Shown here in pieces: positions 13,802 through 21,764 of a DNA stretch of 25,898 nucleotides. The stretch is from positions 1 through 25,898 of the forward strand of contig CALBKH010000056.1 in the NCBI GenBank assembly GCA_937892955.1, given 5' to 3'. The notes beneath the pieces are model-generated. The model worked only from the letters and a program-made list of their open reading frames with translations. It searched no databases and was not told where the DNA came from. The position numbers and the translations under genes were made by a program. Source of the stretch: an uncultured Alphaproteobacteria bacterium (GTDB lineage: Bacteria > Pseudomonadota > Alphaproteobacteria > Rhizobiales > Ancalomicrobiaceae). Numbering within the stretch: position 1 is the stretch's first letter; each line of letters opens with the position of its first letter.

Positions 13802-14065
13802 ATGAACATCTCGCAAAACGAACAACGTGCGCTGCACGTTCTGGCCCTCGGTGGCTTCATCCGACACGAGCGAGGCGATGGCCCCAAGATCACCTCCGTG
13901 ACCTGCGTCACGCGTGAGGGAATGATCCTCGTCGACTTTGATCTGACCAACTTCGCCCGATTGCGCCGCAGGCGCCTGATCGAATCCAAATCGGGCAGCC
14001 CGTATCGGATCTCGAAACGCGGCCGGATCTCCGTTCGTGCACAACTCGACAATCGGGGAGCATGA
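13802..14065 (+). CDS. yjhX: YjhX/TopAI-like toxin (UPF0386)
   Basis: 87 residues: MNISQNEQRALHVLALGGFI, then the ending RRRRLIESKSGSPYRISKRGRISVRAQLDNR. This is the full YjhX (UPF0386) pattern, with a winged-helix-like LRRRRLIES.G.PYRIS segment. E. coli YjhX (TopAI) inhibits topoisomerase I and is countered by the neighbouring acetyltransferase-like YjhQ. The next gene here is of that type, one base downstream. No strong RBS is seen. The terminator at 13749-13778 lies just upstream, so the promoter must lie within about 13779-13801 or overlap it. Confidence 0.88.
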   Translation: MNISQNEQRALHVLALGGFIRHERGDGPKITSVTCVTREGMILVDFDLTNFARLRRRRLIESKSGSPYRISKRGRISVRAQLDNRGA

Positions 14066-14066
14066 C

Positions 14067-14567
14067 ATGCTGATCCGCAGCGAAACCATTGCCGACATCG
14101 CAGCGATCGGCCGGATCGTCACTGAAGCCATGCGTCTGCTCGCGCAGTCCACCGGAACCGAGGCGGCCATCGTCGAGCGACTGCGGGCGGCAGGTGCCCT
14201 CACCCTCTCGCTGGTGGCCGAGGAAGACGGCAAGGTGGTGGGCCATCTGGCCGCCTCGATGGCCCGGATCGGGACGCAGGACGGCTGGGGGTTGATCGGC
14301 CCACTTGCCGTCACGCCGGTGCGGCATCGCCAGGGGATCGGCTCGGCTCTGATGGCCGAAGCCCTGCATCGATTGCGGGCGACCAACCGCGGCGCGGCGT
14401 TGGTCGGCGACCCAGGCTACTATGGCCGGTTCGGCTTCCGGACCTACCCCGGCCTGGAAGTCGCCGGCTGTCCGCCTGAGGTGGTTCTGGCCCTGCCCTT
14501 CGACGACACCGAGCCGTGCGGAGAGCTGAACCATCATCCGGCGTTCGGCCTGGATCAGCAGGAGTGA
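14067..14567 (+). CDS. yjhQ: GNAT acetyltransferase, YjhQ-like partner
   Basis: 166 residues, a single GNAT domain: an N-terminal IRSETIADIAAIGRIV, the strand LSLVAEEDGKVVGHLAAS, then the acetyl-CoA loop LAVTPVRHRQGIGSALM (R/Q-x-x-G-x-G/A) and LVGDPGYYGRFGF. The last motif, GDPxYYxRFGF, is typical of the YhbS/YjhQ subgroup. In E. coli YjhQ neutralises YjhX. The ATG at 14067 follows the yjhX stop by one base with GGGGAG in place, so the pair is co-translated. The enzymatic substrate is unknown. Confidence 0.85.
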   Translation: MLIRSETIADIAAIGRIVTEAMRLLAQSTGTEAAIVERLRAAGALTLSLVAEEDGKVVGHLAASMARIGTQDGWGLIGPLAVTPVRHRQGIGSALMAEALHRLRATNRGAALVGDPGYYGRFGFRTYPGLEVAGCPPEVVLALPFDDTEPCGELNHHPAFGLDQQE

Positions 14568-14577
14568 CTGGAGGTAC

Positions 14578-14602
14578 GGCTGCATCTTCGCGTGGTGCAG
14601 CC
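14578..14602 (+). terminator. Hairpin after yjhQ
   Basis: GGCTGCA / TGCAGCC (14578-14584 with 14596-14602, 11-nt loop) lies 10 bases after the stop. There is no T-run, so this is a weak or factor-dependent terminator. Confidence 0.4.
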
Positions 14603-14668
14603 CGACCGCTCATCGCGATTCCGGGCGAACGGTAGGAACGGGGCGAGACAAGCCCATCGCCTGGATGG

Positions 14669-14690
14669 AAAAGCGGCGCTCACGCGCCGC
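14669..14690 (-). terminator. Intrinsic terminator overlapping the DUF2493 stop codon
   Basis: Read leftward: GCGGCG-CGTGAG-CGCCGC followed by TTTT (stem 14673-14678 with 14685-14690, A-run 14669-14672 on the plus strand). The TGA stop of the DUF2493 gene is in the loop. Confidence 0.7.
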
Positions 14691-15606
14691 CCTTGCCGAA
14701 CCGGTAGACCGGGATACCGAGCTTGCGTGCCTTGTCGGCGAGGTTGTCCTGGATGCCGGTGCCGGGGAAGACCACGACGCCGATCGGTAGCACGCCGAGC
14801 ATCTGGTCGTTGCGCTTGAACGGGGCGGCCTTGCCGTGCTTGGTCCAGTCGGGCTTGAAGGCGACCTGCGGAACTTTGCGGATGTCGGCCCAGCGGGCGG
14901 CGATCTTCTCGGCGCCCTTCGGCGATCCGCCGTGCAGTAGCACCATGTCGGGGTGCTTCGCACGGATCTGATCGAGCTTGGCGAAAATGGTCGTGTGATC
15001 GGCGGTGTCACCGCCGGTGAAGGCAATCTTCGGACCCGCCGGCACCATCACCTCGGTCTCGGCGCGGCGCTTCGCGGCGAGGAAATCGCGGCTGTCGACG
15101 ACCGCTGACGTGAGGTTGCGATGGGAGACCATCGATCCGACGTGCGGACGCCAGAACGAGCCGGTGTGGCGTTCGTGGTGTTCGGCGGCCTGATCGCGCA
15201 TCAATTCGAAGGCTTCGCGGCGTTCGATCAGGGTCAGCCCTTCGGCGATCAGCCGTTCCAGTTCGACAGAGCGCACCTCGCTGCCATCCTGTTCGGCCTG
15301 TGAGCGACGTTGCGCCGCCTCGTTCTCGTCTAGCTCGCCTTCGATCCGTCGGCAGGCGCGGTGGAAGAGGTTGACGGTCGACCAGAGGAGATCGTCGAGA
15401 TCGGGTTCGAGGCGGGTATCGGCGAGCGTCGAGATCAGGGCGTCGAAGATGTCGGCGATGGCGCCGGCGACGCGGGGGGCCTCAGGAAGTGGCCGAGGAT
15501 CGGGCTCGTCCTGGAAGGGGCGCCAGCCGTAGAGCTGAAGTTCGGTGAGGAGACGATCGGTCGAAGAGGCGGCGTGATGAGGTTCGAAGTCGTCGTGCCC
15601 GCTCAT
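14680..15606 (-). CDS. DUF2493 (SLOG/YspA-like) protein
   Basis: 308 residues. The N-terminal 180 are helical and charged, with a coiled-coil-like stretch (DENEAAQRRSQAEQDG) and SFWRPHVGSMVSHRNLT. The C-terminal DUF2493 domain starts at about 193 with KIAFTGGDTADH, then VLLHGGSPKGAEKIA, AFKPDWTKHGKAAPFKRND and VVVFPGTGIQDNLADKA, a Rossmann-like SLOG nucleotide/ligand-binding fold. Function is unknown; such proteins recur beside toprim and SNO genes on alphaproteobacterial mobile elements. The ATG at 15606 has GGAG about 9 nt upstream. It is a single-gene unit with its own leader and terminator. Confidence 0.92.
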   Translation of the reverse strand: MSGHDDFEPHHAASSTDRLLTELQLYGWRPFQDEPDPRPLPEAPRVAGAIADIFDALISTLADTRLEPDLDDLLWSTVNLFHRACRRIEGELDENEAAQRRSQAEQDGSEVRSVELERLIAEGLTLIERREAFELMRDQAAEHHERHTGSFWRPHVGSMVSHRNLTSAVVDSRDFLAAKRRAETEVMVPAGPKIAFTGGDTADHTTIFAKLDQIRAKHPDMVLLHGGSPKGAEKIAARWADIRKVPQVAFKPDWTKHGKAAPFKRNDQMLGVLPIGVVVFPGTGIQDNLADKARKLGIPVYRFGKGGA

Positions 15607-15776
15607 GGGATGCTCCGTCGGTTGGACCGCGCCCTCGCGGCCTGATGGCGACGAAGCTCACGGGCGCGGACGGACCTGCACCCGGTGAAATCACCGGGCC
15701 GAAGCGGAGCGGAGGACGGCGTAGGCCGGCGATCTTGTTTCGCGATGCAAAGCCCCGGAGGGGCGGCGGAAGATCG
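15607..15776 (-). promoter_or_regulatory. Structured leader of DUF2493, homologous to the DUF736 leader
   Basis: GCGGCCTGATGGCGA (15637-15651) and AGCGGAGGACGGCGTAGG (15708-15725) match the DUF736 leader in order and spacing. Between them is a hairpin CCCGGTGA / TCACCGGG. Further upstream an outer stem CGATCTT / AAGATCG (15730-15736 with 15770-15776) encloses GCCCC-GGA-GGGGC (15752-15764). The equivalent stem before DUF736 has different bases but still pairs. No gene lies in 15607-15906. Confidence 0.6.
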
Positions 15777-15869
15777 TCGGCCGCAGCCGTTGCCGGACCG
15801 TCCCGACCGTCGAGCCGATCGCCCTCTCGCAAGGCCGGGACGCGGTCCCACCCGACCTCCGGGCAGCCG

Positions 15870-15890
15870 GGGGTGCGACGACGGCACCCC
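15870..15890 (-). terminator. Hairpin after the toprim gene
   Basis: GGGGTGC / GCACCCC (15870-15876 with 15884-15890, 7-nt loop) lies 16 bases past the toprim stop in the direction of transcription. There is no clear T-run. Confidence 0.45.
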
Positions 15891-15906
15891 TCCCCTGCCT
15901 CACCAC

Positions 15907-16944
15907 TCACGCGATCCGGGCCATGAACCGCTCGGCGTCCCCCGCGACGAGCTGCGGTCGGATCCAATTCCGCAAGCTGTCGGCGCCGAAACAGCCTAGG
16001 TCTTCGTTGAAGTCCCCAAGCCTCGGCAACAGGAGCACCCCCTCGATCCCAACGGCCATCGCCCGGTCGAGTAATCGCGTGCACGCTTGCTTCCCAGCCG
16101 GATCACGGTCACGGAGCACATAGAGGCGTCGCACCGTTGCCGGAAGACGGACGGCCGCGAGGTGGGCCGCCGAGAGCGCGGCGATCGCCGGAAGGAAGGG
16201 CAGAACCTGTCGAAGCGAGAGCACCGTCTCGATGCCCTCGCCGGCCGCCAACACGTCGTCCACCCTGCCGAACCGAACCGCATGACCGAGGAGATTGCCC
16301 ATCGCCTTCCTCGGCGGATCGAGCTGCGCCTTGGTCGTTCCTTCGGCAGAAAGCCAGGTGCGGTGGACGCCGGTGATCCGGCCATCGAGATCGGTGGCGG
16401 CGGCGATCAGCGCCGGGTGGGCTTCGCTCGGACCGAGGTCCGACCGCCACCAGCAACGGGGATGGAAGCGCAGGCATTCGGTACCGGAGAGGTCGGCGAG
16501 ACCGCGTGTGCGCAGATAGGTCTCGGCGAGCGTACCGCCGATCGGCTGCGACAGGCGAAAGAGCCGGCGGGCGGCTTCCACCGACCGCAGAGATGAACGT
16601 GACGCGGTGGCCCCTCGGCTTGCGAACGACACCTCGCCCTGAGCATCGCCGAGGAACCGCCGGGCCTCCTCCAGCACGTCTGCAAAGCGGATGAGCCCGA
16701 GCGCCTCGCGGATGACGTCGAGGAGGTCGCCGTGTTCGCCGGTGGCGGCATCACACCACTTGCCGGCCGGGCCCCGGGTGTCGCCGAAGAGCCGAACGAA
16801 CATCGAGCGGCCGGGCGTGTTGCGAACGTCGCCGACCTGCCACCAGCGTCCCTGCCGGCGACCGTTGAAGAGATAGAAACGGCACGCCGCCTCCGCGCGA
16901 TGTGCGAGACGATGCGCCAGCTCCGCAGCCTCGCTCTGGGACAT
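15907..16944 (-). CDS. DUF7146 / Toprim-domain protein (primase-like)
   Basis: 345 residues. The N-terminal part has RGQGRWWQVGD-like sequence (here RRQGRWWQVGD) and GKWCDAATGEHGDLLDVI, the plasmid DnaG/DUF7146 type. The toprim core follows: VLAAGEGIETVLSL with catalytic Glu, ALSAAHLAAV, and LYVLRDRDPAGKQA with the DxD acidic pair. It may act as a primase or DNA-processing enzyme during replication or transfer. The ATG overlaps the SNO stop (TGATG), so it is translationally coupled to the helicase. The zinc-finger of true DnaG primases is not evident. Confidence 0.88.
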   Translation of the reverse strand: MSQSEAAELAHRLAHRAEAACRFYLFNGRRQGRWWQVGDVRNTPGRSMFVRLFGDTRGPAGKWCDAATGEHGDLLDVIREALGLIRFADVLEEARRFLGDAQGEVSFASRGATASRSSLRSVEAARRLFRLSQPIGGTLAETYLRTRGLADLSGTECLRFHPRCWWRSDLGPSEAHPALIAAATDLDGRITGVHRTWLSAEGTTKAQLDPPRKAMGNLLGHAVRFGRVDDVLAAGEGIETVLSLRQVLPFLPAIAALSAAHLAAVRLPATVRRLYVLRDRDPAGKQACTRLLDRAMAVGIEGVLLLPRLGDFNEDLGCFGADSLRNWIRPQLVAGDAERFMARIA

Positions 16945-19900
16945 CACGAGGCCTCGCGCTCGGTGAGGCGCCGGATCGGATAGGCCTCCAGGAGCCGGCC
17001 GAGGATGTCGACGCCACCCGTGTTGGTGGGAACGAAGAACCGCAGCTTCCAGGATATGATCTCGGTAAAGAGGCCGTAGGCGCGCAGCCGGTCGCGCATC
17101 GCATCGGTGAAGCCGACGAGCTCGATGCGGTTCGTCCCCATGACCCGCACCCGGCGGAGCTGGAGATCCTCTTCGAGATCGACGAGGGTCCGCCCCTCGA
17201 TCACGGCGGCATGGGCCGCTGCCGGGGAAAGCGTCGGGGCATCCGTCGCGGTCACGGTCGCGGCCCAGGCGGCCGAGACCCGCCGGCCGATGATGCGCTC
17301 GCTGTCGTCGGTCTGGAGGCGATAGACCCGGGTCGACTCGTTCGGTAGCCGCTTCCAGACAGGCAGTAGGAGCCCGGCGACGATGTGGAGCGTCGTCTCG
17401 GTGAAGGGCGGCGTCGCCAGCACCTCCTTCCGCCACGCGAGTGCGAAGGTCTCGCGATCGGCCGGCTCCCATCGGCTCTCCGTCATCGAGGCCTTCGAGA
17501 CCGACGGGCTCTCCATCGGCCGGATCAGACGGACACGCCGCTCGATCTCGCCGTCGTCGAGCATCAGAGACGGCGCCGGAACCTCGACCGCGGCGCGGCC
17601 GGAGCGCTCGTTGACCAGCAGCCGCGCACCGTCGCGTCGAAGCAGGTCGAGGGCGTCGTCGAGCGACATCGGCCGATTGCGGCGGCGTTCTGTAAGCGTG
17701 AGCAACCGTGTCTCGGCGCCGGTCGTCGGATGGGTGTAGATGGTCGCCCGATCCGTGATGACGAAACTCTCCGCCGTCAGCGTCTCAAGCCCGAGATCGT
17801 AGACGCCGCCGGCGATCGCGCCCTGGACCCGCGCGTCGAGCAACTGCTCGAAGGCGGTGAAGAGGATTGCCTGAAGATCGAGGGTCAGCGCCAAGAGACG
17901 GTTCAGGAAGGTGGTGATCGGCGGCAACTCGTCGCGGAGGCCCGTCTCGTCGGTGAGCCTCAAGCCGGTCGCGGTCTCGAAGTCGTGGAGCGAGCAGCCT
18001 TCGATCTTGCCCCTCACGATCAGCTGATAGAGCTGGCGCAACGCGTCGCGGGCATAGGCGCTTTCGAGATTGTCCTCGGGGCGGAACAGGCCCTGCCCGC
18101 CGGTCTGGCGTTCGCCGCGGGTGATGGCGCCGAGCGTGTCGAGGCGGCGAGCGATGGTCGAGAGGAACCGCTTCTCCGCCTTCACGTCGGTGGCGATTGG
18201 GCGGAACAGCGGTGGCTGAGCCTGATTGGTCCTGTTGGTGCGACCGAGCCCCTGAATTGCGGCATCCGCCTTCCAGCCGGGCTCGAGCAGATAGTGGATG
18301 CGCGGTCGCTTGTTTCTAGCCGCGAGATCGGCGTGATAGCTGCGCCCGGTGCCACCGGCGTCGGAGAAGACGAGGATGCGCTTGCCGTCGTCCATGAAGG
18401 CGGCGGTCTCGGCGAGATTGGCCGAGGGGGCGCGGGTCTCGACGACGAAGCGGTCACCCTTGCGGACGATGCGGCGGGAGCGACCCGTCACCTCGGCGAC
18501 CTTCTCGGTGCCGAAGCGCTGGACGATCTGGTCGAGGGCTCCGGGCACCGGCGGCAGGCTCGCCAGATGCTCGATCAGCTCGTCACGACGCGCGACCGCC
18601 TCGCGGCTCTCGACCGGCTGCCCGTCACGATGGACCGGGCGGGATGCGAGGTTGCCCTCGCCATCGGTGAAGGGCTCGTAGAGCTGAACCGGGAAGGAAT
18701 GGGCGAGATAGTCGAGGACATATTCCCGTGGCGTGATGTCGACGCGGACGTCGTTCCACTCCTCGGCCGGGATCTCGGCGAGGCGGCGTTCCATCAGCGC
18801 CTCGCCGGTCGAGACGATCTGGACGACGGCGGCGTGGCCCGCCTCGAGATCACGCTCGATCGAGGCGATCAGCGTCGGCGTCTTCATCGAGGTGAGGAGA
18901 TGGCCGAAGAAGCGCTGCTTGGCGCTCTCGAAGGCGGAGCGCGCGGCCGACTTCGCGCGGGCGTTCAGCGTGCCCTCCGAGCCGGTGATGTTGGCGGCCT
19001 TCATCGCCGCATCGAGATTGCGGTGGATGATGGCGAAGGCGCCGGCATAGGCGTCGTAGATGCGGCGCTGCTCTTCGGTCAGCCGATGTTCGAGCAGCTC
19101 GTATTCGACGCCCTCATAGGAGAGCGAACGCGAGGTGTAGAGACCGAGCGCGCGCAGATCGCGGGCGAGCACCTCCATCGCAGCGACGCCGCCGGCTTCG
19201 ATCGCCTCGACGAACTCCGCCCGTGTCGCGAAGGGGAAATCCTCTCCACCCCAGAGGCCGAGCCGTTGGGCATAGGCGAGATTGTGGACCGTGGTGGCGC
19301 CGGTCGCCGAGACGTAGACGACGCGGGCGTCGGGAAGGGCATGTTGAAGACGCAACCCGGCGCGACCCTGCTGTGTGGGGGCGACGTCGCCGCGCTCGCT
19401 CTTGCCCCCGCCGGCGTTCTGCATGGCGTGGCTCTCGTCGAAGACGATCACCCCGTCGAAGGAAGACCCCAGCCAGTCGACGATCTGGCGGACGCGCGAG
19501 GCTCGGTCGCCGCGCTCCTCGGAGCGCAGCGTCGCGTAGGTGGTGAAGAGGATGCCCTCGGTGAGGGTGATCGGCCGCCCTTGCGCAAACCGCGACAGCG
19601 GCGTGACGAGCAGAGGTTCTTGGCCGAGTGCCGCCCAATCGCGTTGCGCGTCCTCGATCAGTTTGTCGGACTTCGAGATCCACAGCGCCTTCCTCCGCCC
19701 CCGCAGCCAGTTGTCGAGGATGATCCCGGCCGACTGGCGGCCCTTACCGGCGCCGGTACCGTCGCCGAGCATGAAGCCACGGCGAAAGCGAACGGCGTCT
19801 TCGGCATCGAGGGGCGCGGCCCTCACGACGTCCCAGGTCTCGTCGACCGTCCAGAAACCGGCGAGATGCCCGGCATGCGCCTCTCCGGCATAGATCACCG

Positions 19901-21257
19901 TCTCGAGCTGCGCCTCGGAGAGACGGTCTCGGATGTCGGCGGGAAGTCTCGGCCGGTAGCTCGGCTTCGGCGGCGCGACCGAGGCCATGGCGGCCGACTG
20001 CACCAGCCGGGTCGGATGGGGTGCGGCGCCGGGGATGCGGATCGACTGGAGGGTATAGTCCTCGTAGAGCGCCTCGGTCAGCCGGGTCCCCTCGGGCGGC
20101 GTCCAGTCGACGGTCTCGTAGGCGAATTCGATACCCTGCGGTTCGGAAGACGTCGCCGCGGACGGGTGCGGCCGAACGGATTCGCGGAGCGATCGTCGCG
20201 CCCGAGGCGCGGGGATCGGCAGCAGAGGAGCGCGGGTCGACGGCAGAGCGGCGGGTCGGCGCGGTGGCACCTGCGTCTCGATCCAGGTCATCAACGTCGC
20301 GACGTCGGGCGCCATGCCGACCGCTGCGGGCAATACCGTCGGATCGTCGGCCGGGATTTTGTCGATCACGGTCAGCCGGGTCGGAACCGTCGTCCCGTGC
20401 CGAGCGAAGACCGAGCCGGCGATCGCCGCAGTGAAGACGACGCGACCGCGTTCCTGGAGACGCACGAAGGTATCCCGCCACTCGGGCATCTCCGGACCGA
20501 CGGCGGCGCCGGTGATCGCGACCAGCCGGCCACCAGGAGCGAGGTGAGCGAGCGCCGAGGCGACGTGGCGGACGGCGGCATCGGCGACGCGGCCCGAGAC
20601 ATGCGCCAGCGCCGAGAACGGTGGGTTCATCACCACGACGGAGGGAAGGACATCCGGGTCGAGATGATCGTCGATCTGCGCGGCGTTGAAGCGCGTGATC
20701 GGGGCCGACGGGAAGAGCGCCGTCAGCAGTTCGGCGCGGATCTCGGCGAGCTCGTTGAGGAGGAGCCGGCCACCGGCGATCTCTGCGAGGACGGCCATGA
20801 GCCCGGTGCCGGCAGACGGCTCCAGCACCAGATCACCCGGTCCGATCGCGGCGGCGAGGACGGCGGCGAGTCCGAGCGGGACCGGCGTCGAGAACTGCTG
20901 CAACGCCCGGCTCTCCTCCGAACGGCGACTGTGGGTCGGCAGGAGTGCAGCGATCTTCTCGAGCGCGGCGAGCCGGACAGCCGGCTTCGATGCCTTGCGG
21001 AAGAGGGCAGCGCCGAACTTCCGCAGAAAGAGGACGGTCGCGACCTCCCCGGCTTCATAGGCGTCCTTCCAATCCCAGGCGCCGGCGGCGTCGGAAACAC
21101 CAAAGGCCGCTTCCATGGCCTCACGCAAATGCCTGGTGTCGATCGGCTGGCCTCGTTCGAGTTGGGGCAGCAGCGTGCGTGCGGCGGCGAGGATCGCCGC
21201 AGTGGGCGCGACAGCTGACGCGGTCGCGGTATGTGAGGGAGACGGAATGACGTTCAT
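16944..21257 (-). CDS. Adenine-methyltransferase-like plus Strawberry-notch helicase fusion
   Basis: 1437 residues. The N-terminal third is a Rossmann methyltransferase: motif I EPSAGTG (146-152) and the N6-adenine-type NPPF (211-214). A Strawberry-notch SF2 helicase follows: Walker A GDGTGAGKGR (from about 498), DESH box (607-610) at FDESHAMQNAGG, VVYVSATGA, VFSDAGGTGRSYHAD and the IQGLGRTNRTNQ motif VI. Phage P1 DarB combines a methyltransferase and a helicase in the same way and protects incoming DNA from restriction; that function here is inference. The ATG at 21257 has GGAG about 8 nt upstream. An upstream in-frame ATG would add four residues. It is coupled to the toprim gene. The opposite strand also has a 1277-codon open frame, judged a shadow. 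Confidence 0.92.
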   Translation of the reverse strand: MNVIPSPSHTATASAVAPTAAILAAARTLLPQLERGQPIDTRHLREAMEAAFGVSDAAGAWDWKDAYEAGEVATVLFLRKFGAALFRKASKPAVRLAALEKIAALLPTHSRRSEESRALQQFSTPVPLGLAAVLAAAIGPGDLVLEPSAGTGLMAVLAEIAGGRLLLNELAEIRAELLTALFPSAPITRFNAAQIDDHLDPDVLPSVVVMNPPFSALAHVSGRVADAAVRHVASALAHLAPGGRLVAITGAAVGPEMPEWRDTFVRLQERGRVVFTAAIAGSVFARHGTTVPTRLTVIDKIPADDPTVLPAAVGMAPDVATLMTWIETQVPPRRPAALPSTRAPLLPIPAPRARRSLRESVRPHPSAATSSEPQGIEFAYETVDWTPPEGTRLTEALYEDYTLQSIRIPGAAPHPTRLVQSAAMASVAPPKPSYRPRLPADIRDRLSEAQLETVIYAGEAHAGHLAGFWTVDETWDVVRAAPLDAEDAVRFRRGFMLGDGTGAGKGRQSAGIILDNWLRGRRKALWISKSDKLIEDAQRDWAALGQEPLLVTPLSRFAQGRPITLTEGILFTTYATLRSEERGDRASRVRQIVDWLGSSFDGVIVFDESHAMQNAGGGKSERGDVAPTQQGRAGLRLQHALPDARVVYVSATGATTVHNLAYAQRLGLWGGEDFPFATRAEFVEAIEAGGVAAMEVLARDLRALGLYTSRSLSYEGVEYELLEHRLTEEQRRIYDAYAGAFAIIHRNLDAAMKAANITGSEGTLNARAKSAARSAFESAKQRFFGHLLTSMKTPTLIASIERDLEAGHAAVVQIVSTGEALMERRLAEIPAEEWNDVRVDITPREYVLDYLAHSFPVQLYEPFTDGEGNLASRPVHRDGQPVESREAVARRDELIEHLASLPPVPGALDQIVQRFGTEKVAEVTGRSRRIVRKGDRFVVETRAPSANLAETAAFMDDGKRILVFSDAGGTGRSYHADLAARNKRPRIHYLLEPGWKADAAIQGLGRTNRTNQAQPPLFRPIATDVKAEKRFLSTIARRLDTLGAITRGERQTGGQGLFRPEDNLESAYARDALRQLYQLIVRGKIEGCSLHDFETATGLRLTDETGLRDELPPITTFLNRLLALTLDLQAILFTAFEQLLDARVQGAIAGGVYDLGLETLTAESFVITDRATIYTHPTTGAETRLLTLTERRRNRPMSLDDALDLLRRDGARLLVNERSGRAAVEVPAPSLMLDDGEIERRVRLIRPMESPSVSKASMTESRWEPADRETFALAWRKEVLATPPFTETTLHIVAGLLLPVWKRLPNESTRVYRLQTDDSERIIGRRVSAAWAATVTATDAPTLSPAAAHAAVIEGRTLVDLEEDLQLRRVRVMGTNRIELVGFTDAMRDRLRAYGLFTEIISWKLRFFVPTNTGGVDILGRLLEAYPIRRLTEREAS

Positions 21258-21279
21258 CGGGAACTCCAAGGAGAGCGAG

Positions 21280-21350
21280 GACGAGTTCTCCCGACCGGCG
21301 CTCTCTCCTTCCGCTCGGGTTCACCTCGCCCCGGCAGCCCTCTTCCTCTT
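21280..21350 (-). promoter_or_regulatory. Leader of the SNO gene, shared with the ParB and DUF932 leaders
   Basis: It has GCCCTCTTCCTCTT (21337-21350), an outer pairing CGAG/CTCG (21282-21285 with 21325-21328) and an inner CCCGA/TCGGG (21290-21294 with 21315-21319). It ends about 23 nt before the start codon. This is the third, more diverged copy of the motif. Confidence 0.55.
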
Positions 21351-21365
21351 CGGACACTCCCAACG

Positions 21366-21396
21366 AAAAACGGCGCCCTGCGAGCACAGGGCGCCG
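21366..21396 (-). terminator. Strong intrinsic terminator after DUF6117
   Basis: Read leftward: CGGCGCCCTG-TGCTCG-CAGGGCGCCG then TTTTT (stem 21371-21380 with 21387-21396; A-run 21366-21370 on plus). It separates the DUF6117 unit from the SNO unit, so SNO must have its own promoter between 21258 and about 21365. Confidence 0.85.
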
Positions 21397-21445
21397 GATC
21401 GCGAAGCGAACACCACGACGAGGAACCGGAAAGTCCTCGTCGTAT

Positions 21446-21661
21446 TCAGTTCGGCGGAACATAGGCATCGAACGGGTTCCCCTCGGCGAGATGGCCGAAG
21501 GGGGTGAAGAGGAAGTCCTCTCCGGCGCGTCCGACCGCGCAGATGACCCGGCGCGGGGCGCCGGTCTCGGCGTCGGCGCATTCCATCAGGGCGAGATCGT
21601 CACTCTTCGCCGCGCGAACGAGCGTCTCGAAGTTCGCTCGCGCGTGTTCGGGGATGCTCAT
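21446..21661 (-). CDS. DUF6117-like small protein
   Basis: 71 residues: MSIPEHARANFETLVRAAKSDDLALMECADAETGAPRRVICAVGR, then DFLFTPFGHLAEGNPFDAYVPP. This matches the small DUF6117-type proteins found next to ParB/DUF932 genes on alphaproteobacterial plasmids. Function is unknown. The ATG at 21661 has a GGAAAGG RBS. It is ended by the strong terminator at 21366-21396. Confidence 0.8.
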   Translation of the reverse strand: MSIPEHARANFETLVRAAKSDDLALMECADAETGAPRRVICAVGRAGEDFLFTPFGHLAEGNPFDAYVPPN

Positions 21662-21729
21662 GGGGGAGACCTTTCCTGAAACGAATTCACCCGGCATCGA
21701 CCGCCGGGCGCGGGATCGGCGATGGAAGT

Positions 21730-21753
21730 GGGGAGAGGCTGAGGCCCCTCCCC
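21730..21753 (-). terminator. Hairpin after the ParB-like gene
   Basis: A 10-bp stem (21730-21739 with 21744-21753; one G-U in the leftward RNA, an A-C mismatch on the plus strand) lies 11 bases past the ParB stop. The wobble pairs only in the leftward transcript, supporting that direction. There is no T-run. A second small hairpin CCCGGC/GCCGGG (21690-21695 with 21703-21708) follows before DUF6117. Confidence 0.5.
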
Positions 21754-21764
21754 GTATCCTGCGA

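Noticed and set aside
15645..15999. Short plus-strand frames over the DUF2493 leader and the toprim 3' end
   Set aside because: Proline/arginine-rich shadows with no RBS; the conservation there is in the non-coding blocks.
17385..21218. Open frame of 1277 codons on the plus strand
   Set aside because: It lies exactly opposite the SNO gene, has no family signature and is rich in Arg/Asp/Gly as expected from an antisense frame of GC-rich coding DNA.
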